A stretch of DNA of 64,000 nt from an uncultured Sphingomonadaceae bacterium (GTDB lineage: Bacteria > Pseudomonadota > Alphaproteobacteria > Sphingomonadales > Sphingomonadaceae), in assembly GCA_937873035.1 (NCBI GenBank), contig CALMVA010000058.1:1-64000 (forward strand), written 5' to 3'. The notes under the pieces are model-generated. The model worked only from the letters and a program-made list of their open reading frames with translations. It did not search any database and was not told where the DNA came from. Below are positions 43,462 through 54,236 of the stretch, one piece after another. Numbering within the stretch: position 1 is the first letter of the stretch; every line of letters starts with the position of its first letter. The position numbers were made by a program, and so were the translations under genes.

Positions 43462-44802
43462 ATGGGCCGCAAATATTTTGGAACCGATGGGATTCGCGGA
43501 CGAACCAACGCCAGCGCAATGACGGCTGAAATGGCGATGAAAGTCGGCATGGCGGCGGGCGCGCATTTCGTGCGCGGCGACCATCTTCACCGCGTCGTCA
43601 TCGGCAAGGATACGCGCCTTTCGGGCTATATGATCGAAAATGCGCTCGTCGCCGGTTTTACCTCGGTGGGCATGGACGTGGTGCAGGTCGGCCCCATGCC
43701 GACGCCTGCGGTCGCCATGCTCACCCGCTCGATGCGCGCCGATCTGGGCGTGATGATCTCGGCCAGCCACAACCCCTATCAGGATAATGGCATCAAGCTC
43801 TTCGGCCCCGATGGTTTCAAGCTGACCGATGCCGATGAACTCGCCATCGAGGCGCTGATCGATGGCGCGGCGACGCTGGCCGAGCCCGCCAAGATTGGCC
43901 GGGCGCGCCGCGTTGAAGATGCGCGCGGACGCTATATCCACTTCGCCAAATCCTGCTTTCCCGAAGATCTGCGGCTGGATGGCATGAAGGTCGTCATCGA
44001 TTGCGCGCACGGTGCGGCCTATAATGTCGCGCCGCTCGCGCTGTGGGAGCTGGGGGCAGACATCGTGCCCATCGGCGTTGCGCCCAACGGCACCAACATC
44101 AACGACAAATGCGGATCGACCGCGCCCTCCGCGCTGCAGGAAACCGTTGTCGCCAGCGGCGCGCAGATCGGCATTGCGCTTGATGGCGATGCCGACCGGC
44201 TCATCATCGTCGATGAACATGGCCATGTGGTCGATGGCGATCAGATCATGGCGCTGATCGGCTCCAGCTGGGCGCGCAATGGCACCTTGAAGGGCGGCGG
44301 CGTGGTCGCGACCGTCATGTCGAACCTTGGGCTGGAACGCTTCCTCATGGGCGAGGGGCTGACGCTCGAACGCACCAAAGTGGGCGACCGCTATGTGCTG
44401 GAGCGGATGCGCGAGGGCGGCTTCAATGTAGGTGGCGAACAATCGGGCCACATGATCCTTGCCGATTACGGCACCACGGGTGACGGGCTGGTCGCCGCCT
44501 TGCAGGTGCTGGCCGAACTGGTGCGCCAGAACAAGCCGGCAAGCGACGTGCTCCATCTGTTTGAGCCGGTGCCGCAATTGCTGAAGAATGTCCGCTTTGC
44601 AGGCGGCAAGCCGCTTGAGGCAGAGAGCGTGAAGCAGGTGATTGCGGCGGCCGAAGCCGAACTCAATGGATCGGGCCGCCTCGTCATTCGCCCCTCCGGC
44701 ACCGAGCCCGTTATCCGCGTGATGGCCGAAGGCGATGATGCAGGGCAGGTAGAACGCGTTGTCGATACGATCTGCGATGCCGTGAAGGCGGCGGCCGCCT
44801 GA
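43462..44802 (+). CDS. glmM: Phosphoglucosamine mutase
   Basis: This 446-residue enzyme interconverts glucosamine-6-P and glucosamine-1-P for UDP-GlcNAc, and so for peptidoglycan and lipopolysaccharide. It has the start motif [10 protein letters not shown], phosphoserine loop [11 protein letters not shown] (Ser 102), metal loop ALDGDADR, sugar loop GGEQSGH and phosphate loop [10 protein letters not shown]. The ATG at 43462 with GAGGAG upstream gives the standard length, although the frame is open back to 43351. Its stop overlaps the next start (TGATG), heading a four-gene coupled operon. Confidence 0.97.
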   Translation: MGRKYFGTDGIRGRTNASAMTAEMAMKVGMAAGAHFVRGDHLHRVVIGKDTRLSGYMIENALVAGFTSVGMDVVQVGPMPTPAVAMLTRSMRADLGVMISASHNPYQDNGIKLFGPDGFKLTDADELAIEALIDGAATLAEPAKIGRARRVEDARGRYIHFAKSCFPEDLRLDGMKVVIDCAHGAAYNVAPLALWELGADIVPIGVAPNGTNINDKCGSTAPSALQETVVASGAQIGIALDGDADRLIIVDEHGHVVDGDQIMALIGSSWARNGTLKGGGVVATVMSNLGLERFLMGEGLTLERTKVGDRYVLERMREGGFNVGGEQSGHMILADYGTTGDGLVAALQVLAELVRQNKPASDVLHLFEPVPQLLKNVRFAGGKPLEAESVKQVIAAAEAELNGSGRLVIRPSGTEPVIRVMAEGDDAGQVERVVDTICDAVKAAAA

Positions 44803-45026
44803 TGCTGGAGATGCGCCCCGATTGCGAACGCTGCGGCACGGACCTTCCCGCGCACGTGGCGGGTGCGTTCATCTGCTCGTTTGAGTGCACCTTCTGCGCG
44901 GACTGCACCGAGGCGCTCGATGACCGCTGCCCCAATTGCGGCGGCGAACTGGTGGACCGCCCGACGCGCGGCAAGGCGCTGCTGGCCAAACACCCCGCTT
45001 CGACCGAACGGAAGCACAAAGGGTGA
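44802..45026 (+). CDS. DUF1272 zinc-ribbon-like protein
   Basis: This 74-residue protein has the DUF1272 pattern LEMRPDCERCGTDLP, ICSFECTFCADCTEAL, and CPNCGGELVDRPTR. Eight Cys residues are arranged as two metal-binding knuckles, so it probably binds two zinc ions. The function of the family is not known. It overlaps glmM upstream and thiD downstream (GTGA), so it is translated as part of the operon. Confidence 0.92.
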   Translation: MLEMRPDCERCGTDLPAHVAGAFICSFECTFCADCTEALDDRCPNCGGELVDRPTRGKALLAKHPASTERKHKG

Positions 45027-45811
45027 CGGCACGCATCCTCATCATCGCCGGATCGGATTCAGGCGGTGGGGCTGGTATTCAGGCTGACATCAAGACCGTG
45101 ACGATGCTTGGCGGCCACGCGATGACCGCAATCACCGCCATCACCGCGCAAAACACCTTGGGTGTGACGGGCGTGCACCCGGTGCCCGCGCAAATGGTGA
45201 TCGATCAGATTGATGCGGTGGCGCGCGACATTGGCGTCGATGCGATCAAGATCGGGATGATCGGCGCGGCAGAAACCGCGCATCGTGTTGCAGACCGCAT
45301 CGCACAGCTTGGCGCGCCCATTGTTTTTGATCCCGTGATGGTGGCGACAAGCGGTGCTGCACTTGCCGATGACAACACGATTGCCGCCTTTGCCCGGCTC
45401 ATGGACATGGCGACGCTCACCACGCCCAATTTGCCTGAACTGGCAGCCCTTGGCGGAGAGGCGGCGGCGCTGCGCCATGCGGGCACATTGTTGGTGAAGG
45501 GCGGCCATGGCGATGGCCCGATGCTCATCGACCATCTTGTCGATCACAGTGGAGAGGTCGCCCGCTGGGAAGATGCCCGCATCGAAACGACGAGCACCCA
45601 CGGCACGGGTTGCACGCTCGCCAGCGCCATCGCCACCGGGCTGGGGCAAGGCATGACGCTGATCGACGCGATAGACCGCGCCCGCCGCTTCGTGCGCGCC
45701 GCCATTCTGGCCGCACCCGGCCTTGGCCATGGGCATGGGCCGATGGGGCATCATGCTGTCGAGCAAGCCCTCTTCTCCCCTCCATCCCGCGTGCGGGAGG
45801 GGAACAGGTGA
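45023..45811 (+). CDS. thiD: Hydroxymethylpyrimidine/phosphomethylpyrimidine kinase
   Basis: This 262-residue ribokinase-fold enzyme phosphorylates HMP and HMP-P in thiamine synthesis. It shows [19 protein letters not shown] at the N-terminus, [17 protein letters not shown] and the anion-hole and catalytic base region [14 protein letters not shown]. The GTG start at 45023 lies in the DUF1272 stop overlap. A later start is unlikely because the first strand motif begins at residue 4. Confidence 0.95.
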   Translation: MTARILIIAGSDSGGGAGIQADIKTVTMLGGHAMTAITAITAQNTLGVTGVHPVPAQMVIDQIDAVARDIGVDAIKIGMIGAAETAHRVADRIAQLGAPIVFDPVMVATSGAALADDNTIAAFARLMDMATLTTPNLPELAALGGEAAALRHAGTLLVKGGHGDGPMLIDHLVDHSGEVARWEDARIETTSTHGTGCTLASAIATGLGQGMTLIDAIDRARRFVRAAILAAPGLGHGHGPMGHHAVEQALFSPPSRVREGNR

Positions 45812-46366
45812 TTGTCGCAGGCGTGGACGAAGCCGGGCGCGGACCGCTGGCCGGGCCGGTTGTCGCCGCCGCCGTCATCCTGTGCGAGGGCGGCATTGTG
45901 GGCCTCGATGATTCCAAGAAGCTTTCCGCAAAGCGCCGCGCCGAACTGGAAGCGCAGATATTGGCGCGTTGCGTGGTCGGCATCGGCATGGCGAGCGTTG
46001 GGGAGATCGACGCGATCAACAATCTGCAAGCGTCCTTGGTTGCGATGACCCGCGCGGTCGAGGCGTTGCCGCACGCGCCCGGCCATGTGCTCGTGGATGG
46101 CAACCGCCTGCCGCGCTGGCGCTACAGCGCCGAGGCCGTCATCGGCGGCGATGCGCTCCACCCGTGCATCTCGGCGGCAAGCATCATCGCCAAGGAACAC
46201 CGCGACCGCATCATGGTTGCCGCCGATTCGGATTACCCCGGCTATGGCTGGGCCTCGAACAAGGGCTATGGCGCGGCAACGCACATGGCCGCCTTGCGCG
46301 AATTGGGGCCGACGCCGCTTCACCGCCGGTCATTCGCACCCGTCGCGCAACATTTTTTTGACCTGT

Positions 46367-46368
<2 letters not shown>
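45808..46368 (+). CDS. rnhB: Ribonuclease HII
   Basis: This 186-residue enzyme removes ribonucleotides misincorporated in DNA. It has the catalytic Asp-Glu pair in [14 protein letters not shown] (residues 7-8), [20 protein letters not shown] and [11 protein letters not shown]. The GTG start (overlap GTGA with thiD) is supported by GGGAGGGG upstream and gives the usual protein length. It is the last gene of the glmM operon, directly before the ccrM promoter region. In several alphaproteobacteria rnhB and ccrM are neighbours. Confidence 0.96.
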
Positions 46369-47669
<1,301 letters not shown>

Positions 47670-47709
47670 GGATGTGACGCGTGCGGTGCAGACGGTGTAA
47701 GCGGCAATC

Positions 47710-48822
47710 ATGATCCACGCGCCCACCGCCACGCTCTATGCGCGGCCCACCGCCTTTATCGACGCGCCTTTTGGCTTTGACGGCCAGTTTGCGCGGCTGG
47801 CGGGCGGGCTGCAATTCTTTGCGGCGTGGGAGATCATCTCGGTCGAATGCGGCAGGCGCACGGGCCAGTGGCTCGTGCCGATTGACCGTGTTGACGATCT
47901 GCTGGCGGCACTCACCGACGATCAGGCAGAGCGACTGGACACCATGATGACGCGCGCCACCGCGCCACGCGGCGCGATGCAGCTGGGGGAACGCACCATC
48001 CGCTTCGACCAGCCCAACATCATGGGTATTCTCAACATCACGCCCGACAGTTTCTCAGGCGGCAGCCAGCATCTGGACGATCCCGCAGGCTCGGCAGCAC
48101 TTGCGATGCAGATGGCCGAAGATGGGGCTGCGATCATCGACCTTGGCGGCGAATCGACGCGCCCCGGCGCAGCCGATGTGTGGGAGCAGGATGAGATTGC
48201 CCGCGTCGTGCCGGTGGTGGAACGGTTGCGCAACAGCGGCATCGCCATGTCGCTCGACACGCGCAAGGCCGCCGTCATGGAAGCGGGGCTGGCGGCTGGC
48301 GCGCACCTCGTCAATGATGTCTCTGCCTTGCTCTATGACGACCGCGCGCTGGATGTCGTCGTGCGCTCAGCCTGCCCTGTGGTGCTGATGCACTATCCCG
48401 GCAAGCCGACCGACCCGCACGGCAATGACGGCTATACCGACCCGCTGATCGAAATTTACGACTGGCTCGAAGCGCGCATCGAGGCGGTGGTGGCCGCAGG
48501 CGTCGAGCGCAGTCGCATCATTGCCGATCCGGGCATCGGTTTTGGCAAGCGCAGCGTGGCCGATAATCTCGCTATCATGAATGGCCTCGCGCTCTATCAC
48601 GGGCTTGGCGTGCCGATTTTGCTCGGCGCAAGCCGCAAGCGCATCGTCGGCGCACTCTCGAACGAAGCGCCAGCCGACAAGCGCCTTGGCGGTTCACTCG
48701 CGCTCGCACTCAAGGCCGCCGAACAGGGCGCGCAGATCATCCGCGTGCATGATGTGCATGAAAGCGTTCAGGCCATCCGCGTCTGGCGCGGCCATCGTGA
48801 TGCGGCGCTCAGCCCGGCCTGA
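47710..48822 (+). CDS. folP: Dihydropteroate synthase
   Basis: This 370-residue enzyme joins pterin pyrophosphate and p-aminobenzoate in folate synthesis and is the sulfonamide target. The core starts near residue 100 with IMGILNITPDSFSGG and continues with DLGGESTRPGA, SLDTRKAAV, DVSAL, ADPGIGFGKR, LLGASRKR and VHDV. The first 95 residues are an extension beyond the usual 280-residue enzyme, as seen in other sphingomonads. Its role is unknown. It lies 40 bases after ccrM and may be cotranscribed. Confidence 0.95.
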   Translation: MIHAPTATLYARPTAFIDAPFGFDGQFARLAGGLQFFAAWEIISVECGRRTGQWLVPIDRVDDLLAALTDDQAERLDTMMTRATAPRGAMQLGERTIRFDQPNIMGILNITPDSFSGGSQHLDDPAGSAALAMQMAEDGAAIIDLGGESTRPGAADVWEQDEIARVVPVVERLRNSGIAMSLDTRKAAVMEAGLAAGAHLVNDVSALLYDDRALDVVVRSACPVVLMHYPGKPTDPHGNDGYTDPLIEIYDWLEARIEAVVAAGVERSRIIADPGIGFGKRSVADNLAIMNGLALYHGLGVPILLGASRKRIVGALSNEAPADKRLGGSLALALKAAEQGAQIIRVHDVHESVQAIRVWRGHRDAALSPA

Positions 48823-48828
48823 TCGCCG

Positions 48829-49506
48829 CTAGCGGACTTTAAGGCCAAGTTCCGCCAGCAACTGCCCCGCCTGCGCCTTTGAGACAGTCGCCCCGCGATA
48901 GCGGGCGGCGTCGATCAGGCGCAATCCACCCAGATCAGCGCCACGCAAGTCCGCGCTATCAAAGCGGCAATCGGCCAGATTGGCATCGCGCAGCGAGCAG
49001 GCCTCGAACAGCGTGTCGCGAAAATCACATTTGCGCAGGTCAGCCTGCTCAAAATCGACGCGCACCAGCTTTTGCTTGCGGAAGGATTGTCCCGGCAGCC
49101 GCGCGCCGATAAGCAGTGTCTCTTCCAGATGCACGTCCATCATCCGCGCATCAGTGAGGTCAGCCCCCGTCAGCTTGCAGCCGACAAAACGTGTCGACAT
49201 GAGCGTTGCGCCGCGAAACTGGGCATTGTTGAAATCACAGCCTGAAAACACCGCCTCGGTCAGCCGCGCGCTCACAAAATCGGCGAACGCCCCACGGCAT
49301 GAGGCAAAGTGTGCACCTTCAAGCTCAGCGCCCACAAGCCGTGCATTGCGCAAGCTGCATCGCTCGAACTGCCAGCCCGCCAGATCAAGCTCCGAAAGAT
49401 CGGCTTCGTCGAGATCGCAAGAGACAAGGTGGCGCGGCGCGCCCTGAAGCGCGACCATATCAGCGCGCGTCAGCAGTGCGCCGTCAACAATGGGGTGTGA
49501 TGTCAT
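48829..49506 (-). CDS. Pentapeptide-repeat protein
   Basis: This 225-residue protein is built almost entirely of A(D/N)LXX-type five-residue repeats (for example ADLSELDLAGWQFERCSLRNA and later ADLTDARMMDVHLEETLLIGA). It should fold into a right-handed square beta-helix. Length and a short break near the middle recall Qnr-type gyrase-protecting proteins, but similarity alone does not establish this. It converges on folP with a 6-base gap. ATG 49506 begins the recognisable protein. Confidence 0.88.
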   Translation of the reverse strand: MTSHPIVDGALLTRADMVALQGAPRHLVSCDLDEADLSELDLAGWQFERCSLRNARLVGAELEGAHFASCRGAFADFVSARLTEAVFSGCDFNNAQFRGATLMSTRFVGCKLTGADLTDARMMDVHLEETLLIGARLPGQSFRKQKLVRVDFEQADLRKCDFRDTLFEACSLRDANLADCRFDSADLRGADLGGLRLIDAARYRGATVSKAQAGQLLAELGLKVR

Positions 49507-49549
49507 GCCGCGCCGTAGCGCAGCTTGCGGCCGATGCCCAACAAAGTCG

Positions 49550-50971
49550 TCAGGCGACTTCGCTGATGCCCAGTTCAGCAAGCTTGCGGTAGAGCGTCGA
49601 ACGACCAATGCCGAGGCGGCGGGCAACTTCGGTCATGCGCCCGCGATAATGGCCGATGGCAAGGCGGATGATGTCTGCCTCAATATCATCAAGCGGGCGC
49701 ATATGCCCGTCTGCCATATAAAGCGTGACGCCCGCTTCCTGATTGGCATTGGCCGCATCCGGCAGGTTGCGGGGAAGCGAATGACTGGCGATCTGCGGAA
49801 AGTCCGCAACCGTCAGCGCATCGCCTTCGCACAGCACGGCGGCGCGGAAGAGCACATTCTGCAACTGGCGGACATTGCCCGGCCAATCATAGCTGACGAG
49901 CAAGTCCATCGCCGCATCGGTAATCCCCATGTCGCGCAAGCCCGGCTGCTTGGCGATGCGCGCCAGCAAATGCCGCGAGAGTGCGGGAATATCGCCCAGC
50001 CGCTCGCGCAGCGGCGGGATCGTCAACTGGACGACATTGAGGCGATAATAAAGATCTTCGCGGAAAGTGCCTGCCTCAACCGCTTCGGCCAGCCGCGTAT
50101 TGGCAGCAGCCACGATGCGGACATCAACTTCGCTCGCCGCGCGCGCACCCACTGGGTGCACCTCACCCGATTGCAGATAGGCGAGCAGCTTGACCTGCAC
50201 GTCCATCGGCATTTCGCTCACTTCATCGAGGAAGAGCGTGCCCCCATCGGCATCCATAAACTTGCCGACATGACGCGCAAACGCGCCCGGAAACGCGCCC
50301 TTTTCATGCCCAAAGAGATGCGAATCGATGAGATTGGCGGGCATGGTGCCGCAATTGACCGTCACCATCGCGCGTTTGGCGCGCGGCGAGGCGGTGTGGA
50401 TCGCTTCTGCCACCACTTCCTTGCCAACGCCCGTTTCGCCCTCGATCAGGATAGGCAGCCGCGCACGCGCCGCTTTTGCCGCAATCGCCAGCGCCGCCCG
50501 AAAATCGGGCGCGGACCCCACGATTTCATCAAAACCAAGCGGGGCAGAAATCTTTTCGGTCAGCGGGCGTAATTCGCCGGATGCAAGCTGATCGTCCACC
50601 GCCGCATCAAGCGCGGCCAGCAGCCGGTCCGGCGCGATGGGTTTGACGAGAAAGTCCGTCGCGCCCGCGCGCATCGCTTCCACCGCCATGCCGACATCGC
50701 TCACCGCCGTGAGCATCAATATGGGCAAAGCCTGCCGACGCGCCTTGATTTCGCGGATGAGCGCCACGGCTTCTTCGCTGTGCATCGAGTGATCGAGCAG
50801 CACCGCATCAAGCATCATGCCATCGCGCGTGCCGAGCGTGGCAATCGCGGTTTCCGAATCACCTGCAAACACCGTGCGCCATCCCGCACGCGCCGCAAGC
50901 GCGGAAACCAGCCGCTGCTGCGCTGGTTCGTCATCAATGAGCATGACCATTCTCATGCCAGTCGGCGTCAT
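49550..50971 (-). CDS. NtrC-like response regulator with altered sigma-54 loop
   Basis: This 473-residue three-domain regulator has a receiver with acidic pair LIDDE, phospho-acceptor Asp in LLDHSM and Lys in LVKPIAP. The AAA+ domain has Walker A GETGVGKEV, Walker B GGTLFLDEV and the arginine region REDLYYRLNVV. A Fis-type HTH follows (MTEVARRLGIGRSTLYRKLAELGI). The sigma-54-contacting loop reads GAFPGA instead of GAFTGA. Thr in this loop is needed for sigma-54 activation in studied members, so this protein may act with sigma-70 or as a repressor. No partner kinase is adjacent. Confidence 0.93.
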   Translation of the reverse strand: MTPTGMRMVMLIDDEPAQQRLVSALAARAGWRTVFAGDSETAIATLGTRDGMMLDAVLLDHSMHSEEAVALIREIKARRQALPILMLTAVSDVGMAVEAMRAGATDFLVKPIAPDRLLAALDAAVDDQLASGELRPLTEKISAPLGFDEIVGSAPDFRAALAIAAKAARARLPILIEGETGVGKEVVAEAIHTASPRAKRAMVTVNCGTMPANLIDSHLFGHEKGAFPGAFARHVGKFMDADGGTLFLDEVSEMPMDVQVKLLAYLQSGEVHPVGARAASEVDVRIVAAANTRLAEAVEAGTFREDLYYRLNVVQLTIPPLRERLGDIPALSRHLLARIAKQPGLRDMGITDAAMDLLVSYDWPGNVRQLQNVLFRAAVLCEGDALTVADFPQIASHSLPRNLPDAANANQEAGVTLYMADGHMRPLDDIEADIIRLAIGHYRGRMTEVARRLGIGRSTLYRKLAELGISEVA

Positions 50972-51155
50972 AATGCCCCCAAAACCCTGTCCCGTTTCAG
51001 GACGCTTCTATCGTTTAACCGTAAAGACGGGCTTAATCGCGTGACGGGCAACACAGTTGCCCCTCAAACACCCAGTTTCGTGCGCGATCGATGAATGGAG
51101 ACTTGAGGCGCGCGTGCTGGCTCATTAAAGCCTCATCAAACACAATTTTGGGAGC

Positions 51156-51290
51156 ATGAAGGCCATGGCCAGCCAGAACGACATGAAGGCGCATAACGAA
51201 ACATTCGCCGGGGTGATGACTTTGCTCAAATGGGGCACGATCGCCGCGTCGCTGGTCGCTATCCTCATCATCGTTCTGATCTCGAACTGA
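51156..51290 (+). CDS. aa3-type cytochrome c oxidase subunit IV (44 residues)
   Basis: The micro-ORF has GGAG six bases before ATG 51156 and a single C-terminal helix (LLKWGTIAASLVAILIIVLIS). Its N-terminal part MKAMASQNDMKAHNETFAG matches the small bacterial subunit IV of aa3 oxidases, which packs against the main oxidase subunits. An ATG at 51165 is an alternative. It ends one base before pntA, a linkage often seen in alphaproteobacteria. Confidence 0.85.
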   Translation: MKAMASQNDMKAHNETFAGVMTLLKWGTIAASLVAILIIVLISN

Positions 51291-51291
51291 C

Positions 51292-52422
51292 GTGACGAAA
51301 ATCTCCGTTTTCAAGGAAGCGACCGCAGGCGAAACCCGCGTCGCCGTGACGGCGGAGACCGTCAAGAAGTTCATTGCGCTTGGTGCAACGGTCTCGGTGG
51401 AAGCGGGGGCGGGCGCTGGCGCGTCGATTGCCGATGCGGATTACGCCGCAGTTGGCGCCACCATCGGCACGGCGGCAGACGTTGTGAAGGATGCCGACAT
51501 CGTGCTGGGCGTGCAGGGTCCAAACCCGGCAGCACTTGCAGGCGCAAAGCCCGGCGCGTGGATCGTCGCGGGTCTTGACCCCTTCGGCCAGCGCGACAGG
51601 GTTGATGCCTATGCCGCCGCCAATGTTGAGGCGCTGGCAATGGAGTTCATGCCGCGCATCACGCGTGCGCAATCGATGGACATACTTTCCTCGCAGTCGA
51701 ACCTGTCGGGCTACAAGGCCGTGATCGACAGCGCCGCGACCTATGGCCGCGCCTTCCCGATGATGATGACGGCGGCGGGGACGGTGTCTGCCGCGCGCGC
51801 CTTCATCATGGGCGTGGGCGTCGCCGGGCTTCAGGCCATCGCCACGGCCCGCCGTCTGGGCGCGCAGGTGTCTGCCACCGATGTCCGCTCGGCGACCAAG
51901 GAGCAGATCGAATCGCTCGGCGCCAAGGCCATCTTCGTTGAGGCCGTAAAGGGCATCGAGGGCGAAGGGTCGGGCGGCTATGCCACCGAAATGTCTGACG
52001 AATACAAGGCCGCGCAGGCTGAGCTTGTGTCAGCGCATATCGCCAAGCAAGACATTGTCATCACAACGGCGCTCATCCCCGGTCGCGCCGCCCCGCGCCT
52101 CATCAGCGATGCGCAGATCGCCAGCATGAAGCCCGGCAGCGTGATCTTCGACCTTGCGGTTGCGCAGGGTGGCAATGTTGAAGGCTCGGTGGCCGACGAA
52201 ATCGTCGTAAAGCATGGCGTGAAGATCATCGGCTATTCAAACACTCCGGCACATCTCGCCGCCGACGCCTCGGCGCTGTTCGCGCGCAACCTCTATAATT
52301 TCCTCTCGGCCTTCTGGGACAAGGACGCAGGCAAGCCCGTCCTTCCCGATGACGACGAAATCACCGCCGCCATCCGCCTGACCCAGGGCGGCAAGGTGGT
52401 GAACGCCCGGCTGTTGGGATAG
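51292..52422 (+). CDS. pntAA: NAD(P) transhydrogenase subunit alpha, part 1
   Basis: This 376-residue soluble NAD(H)-binding domain dI belongs to the proton-translocating transhydrogenase, which makes NADPH from NADH using the proton gradient. It has the TKISVFKEATAGETRVAVTAETVKK opening, the RITRAQSMDILSSQ segment, the nucleotide motif GVGVAGLQAIATARRLGA and RPAP-like loop ALIPGRAAPRLIS. The GTG start follows the oxidase micro-ORF by one base. The membrane part is encoded 14 bases downstream. Confidence 0.96.
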   Translation: MTKISVFKEATAGETRVAVTAETVKKFIALGATVSVEAGAGAGASIADADYAAVGATIGTAADVVKDADIVLGVQGPNPAALAGAKPGAWIVAGLDPFGQRDRVDAYAAANVEALAMEFMPRITRAQSMDILSSQSNLSGYKAVIDSAATYGRAFPMMMTAAGTVSAARAFIMGVGVAGLQAIATARRLGAQVSATDVRSATKEQIESLGAKAIFVEAVKGIEGEGSGGYATEMSDEYKAAQAELVSAHIAKQDIVITTALIPGRAAPRLISDAQIASMKPGSVIFDLAVAQGGNVEGSVADEIVVKHGVKIIGYSNTPAHLAADASALFARNLYNFLSAFWDKDAGKPVLPDDDEITAAIRLTQGGKVVNARLLG

Positions 52423-52436
52423 CGAAAGGCAGGCTC

Positions 52437-52721
52437 ATGGACTTTATCTCGATCCTCTCCATCTTCGTGCTGGCCTGCTTTGTCGGCTATTATGTCGTCT
52501 GGTCGGTCACGCCCGCGCTGCACACGCCGCTGATGGCGGTGACCAATGCGATCTCCTCGGTCATCATCGTCGGCGCGCTGATCGCCGCCGCGCCTGTCGG
52601 CAGCTTTGGTATGGCGAAGATCCTCGGCCTCGTCGCGGTCGCGCTTGCCAGCGTCAATATTTTCGGCGGCTTTGCCGTGACCGAGCGGATGCTCGCCATG
52701 TATAAGAAGAAGGACCGCTAG
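52437..52721 (+). CDS. pntAB: NAD(P) transhydrogenase subunit alpha, part 2
   Basis: This 94-residue membrane subunit has three helices (about 3-24, 38-58 and 62-82) and the family motif VVWSVTPALHTPLMAVTNAISSVIIVGAL. It forms half of the proton channel together with PntB. The usual next gene, pntB (about 460 residues), is absent. A different membrane protein follows at 52766 and the strand then switches. Confidence 0.96.
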   Translation: MDFISILSIFVLACFVGYYVVWSVTPALHTPLMAVTNAISSVIIVGALIAAAPVGSFGMAKILGLVAVALASVNIFGGFAVTERMLAMYKKKDR

Positions 52722-52765
52722 GGGCGGTAAAACGCACCCGGCGGGCAATCAGGGGAGGCCCGTCC

Positions 52766-53431
52766 ATGTTCGTCGGTCATTTCGCGCCCGCGCTTGTTGC
52801 CGCCACACAGCGCAAGGCGCCAAGCCTGCCCCTGCTGTTCATCGGCGCCCAGCTTGTTGACTGGGCCTTTTTCGGCTTCGTGCTCGCCGGTATTGAGCAT
52901 ATGCGCCTCGTGCCGGGGTTCACCGTCTCCAACCCGATGGACCTTTACGATATGCCCTATACGCACAGCCTGTTGGGCAGTGCCGCGTGGGCGGCGGGTT
53001 TTGCGGCTCTCATCTATGCCATAATGCGCAACAAGAGCGCGGCGCTCATTGCCTTTGCCGTGGTGCTCTCGCACTGGCTGCTCGATCTGCTGGTCCATGC
53101 GCCAGACCTGACACTGGCGGGGCTGCCGCCCAGACTGGGGCTGGGCTTGTGGAATCTGCCCGCCATTGAAAAGCCGCTTGAGATTGGCATCACCCTAGGC
53201 GCACTCTGGCTCTATGCGCGGGCGACAGGCGGGATGCGCGCGGGCGTGTGGGGGCTGGGCGCGATCCTGCTGCTGCTTCAGGCGATTGACTGGTTTGGCG
53301 CAAAACCGACCGAAGTCGATGCCTTGATGACGCTGCTGGCGTGGTTCGGCTATGCCGTTGCCACGCTGGGCGCGTGGTGGGCTTCGCGCGGCGAAAGGCG
53401 GTTTAGCGGATCGCCTTCACGAACGGCTTGA
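52766..53431 (+). CDS. Multi-helix membrane protein, function unknown
   Basis: This 221-residue protein has about six hydrophobic helices. It opens MFVGHFAPALVAATQ and includes SHWLLDLLVHAPDLTL. The His/Asp positions in helices (GHFAPAL, SHWLLDLLVH) resemble the YdjM-like membrane-bound metal-dependent hydrolase group, but I cannot confirm catalytic residues. It follows the pntA pair by 44 bases on the same strand. Its 3' end overlaps the convergent rhamnosyltransferase-like gene by 29 bases. Confidence 0.65.
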   Translation: MFVGHFAPALVAATQRKAPSLPLLFIGAQLVDWAFFGFVLAGIEHMRLVPGFTVSNPMDLYDMPYTHSLLGSAAWAAGFAALIYAIMRNKSAALIAFAVVLSHWLLDLLVHAPDLTLAGLPPRLGLGLWNLPAIEKPLEIGITLGALWLYARATGGMRAGVWGLGAILLLLQAIDWFGAKPTEVDALMTLLAWFGYAVATLGAWWASRGERRFSGSPSRTA

Positions 53432-54236
53432 TCGCGCGCACCGCCGTTTCTCGCAGCACACGCCAGGGGTAGCGCACCAGCGTTTCAGCCAGCGCATCGA
53501 GCGCGCCTGGCGATTTCACATCCGCGCCCGGTCGGATAGCGAAATGATCGCCCAGCACCGAGCCGGGGCGCTGCCGCCCCTTGACGCGGTTGGTAACATT
53601 CTCACCATGGATCACCTGCACCCAGGCCAGACCATCCTCAATCTGGCGCAGCGTGAACGCCTCTGCGAGCAATGTGTGCGGCTTGCACCAGATCGTCTTG
53701 AAATCGGATGCATCCTCAACGACCGAGGCAAAGGGATTGCTCTCATCGCGCGCGCTGAACACCCAGCCATCGCGCCAGGCAACGCCATCGGGGAAATTGA
53801 GCGCCGTCCCCGGCGGAACATCCTGCGCCACAGCCTGCAACCGCGCCACAAAGTCGCGCGCGAGCGCATCGTCATTGTCGAGCCGCGTGGTGAGGAGGCG
53901 CTGTGCACCCGCCGCCATGTGTGCGCGCACATCCGCAATGACGGTTTCAGGCGGAAGCGCATCGCGGAACAGGGCGACGAACGGAAACTCCTTCTGGCAG
54001 CGTTCAATCCGCTCGCGGAAAAGCTGCGGCGTCGCGGTGTCGAAATAGATGATCCAGACGAAATCGCGCAGCGTCTGCGCCGCGACCGCAGGAAGGCAAT
54101 ATTGCTCGAAAATGTCGAAACGACGCTCCAGCCAGCCGGTGCGCGCGCGAATTTCAGCCTCGCGGCCCGGCGTCGGCACGTTGAAGCGCGTCAGGATGAT
54201 GTGGCTCAAATCAGACAAGGCATCCTCGCTTCGCAT
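53403..54236 (-). CDS. Putative rhamnosyltransferase-like glycosyltransferase
   Basis: This 277-residue protein matches the putative rhamnosyl transferase family (PF11316). It opens SHIILTRFNVPTPGREAEIRARTGWLERRFDIFEQYCLPAVAAQTLRDFVWIIYFD and has an acidic LTTRLDNDDALAR site that probably binds the nucleotide sugar through Mn. It is translated right after the family-2 glycosyltransferase (ATGA overlap), so both likely act on one surface glycan. Confidence 0.85.
   Translation of the reverse strand: MRSEDALSDLSHIILTRFNVPTPGREAEIRARTGWLERRFDIFEQYCLPAVAAQTLRDFVWIIYFDTATPQLFRERIERCQKEFPFVALFRDALPPETVIADVRAHMAAGAQRLLTTRLDNDDALARDFVARLQAVAQDVPPGTALNFPDGVAWRDGWVFSARDESNPFASVVEDASDFKTIWCKPHTLLAEAFTLRQIEDGLAWVQVIHGENVTNRVKGRQRPGSVLGDHFAIRPGADVKSPGALDALAETLVRYPWRVLRETAVRAIKPFVKAIR

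Noticed and set aside
43411..44577. A 388-codon minus-strand frame opposite glmM
   Set aside because: glmM is unmistakable on the plus strand; the antisense frame is rich in His, Arg and Ala with no motif.
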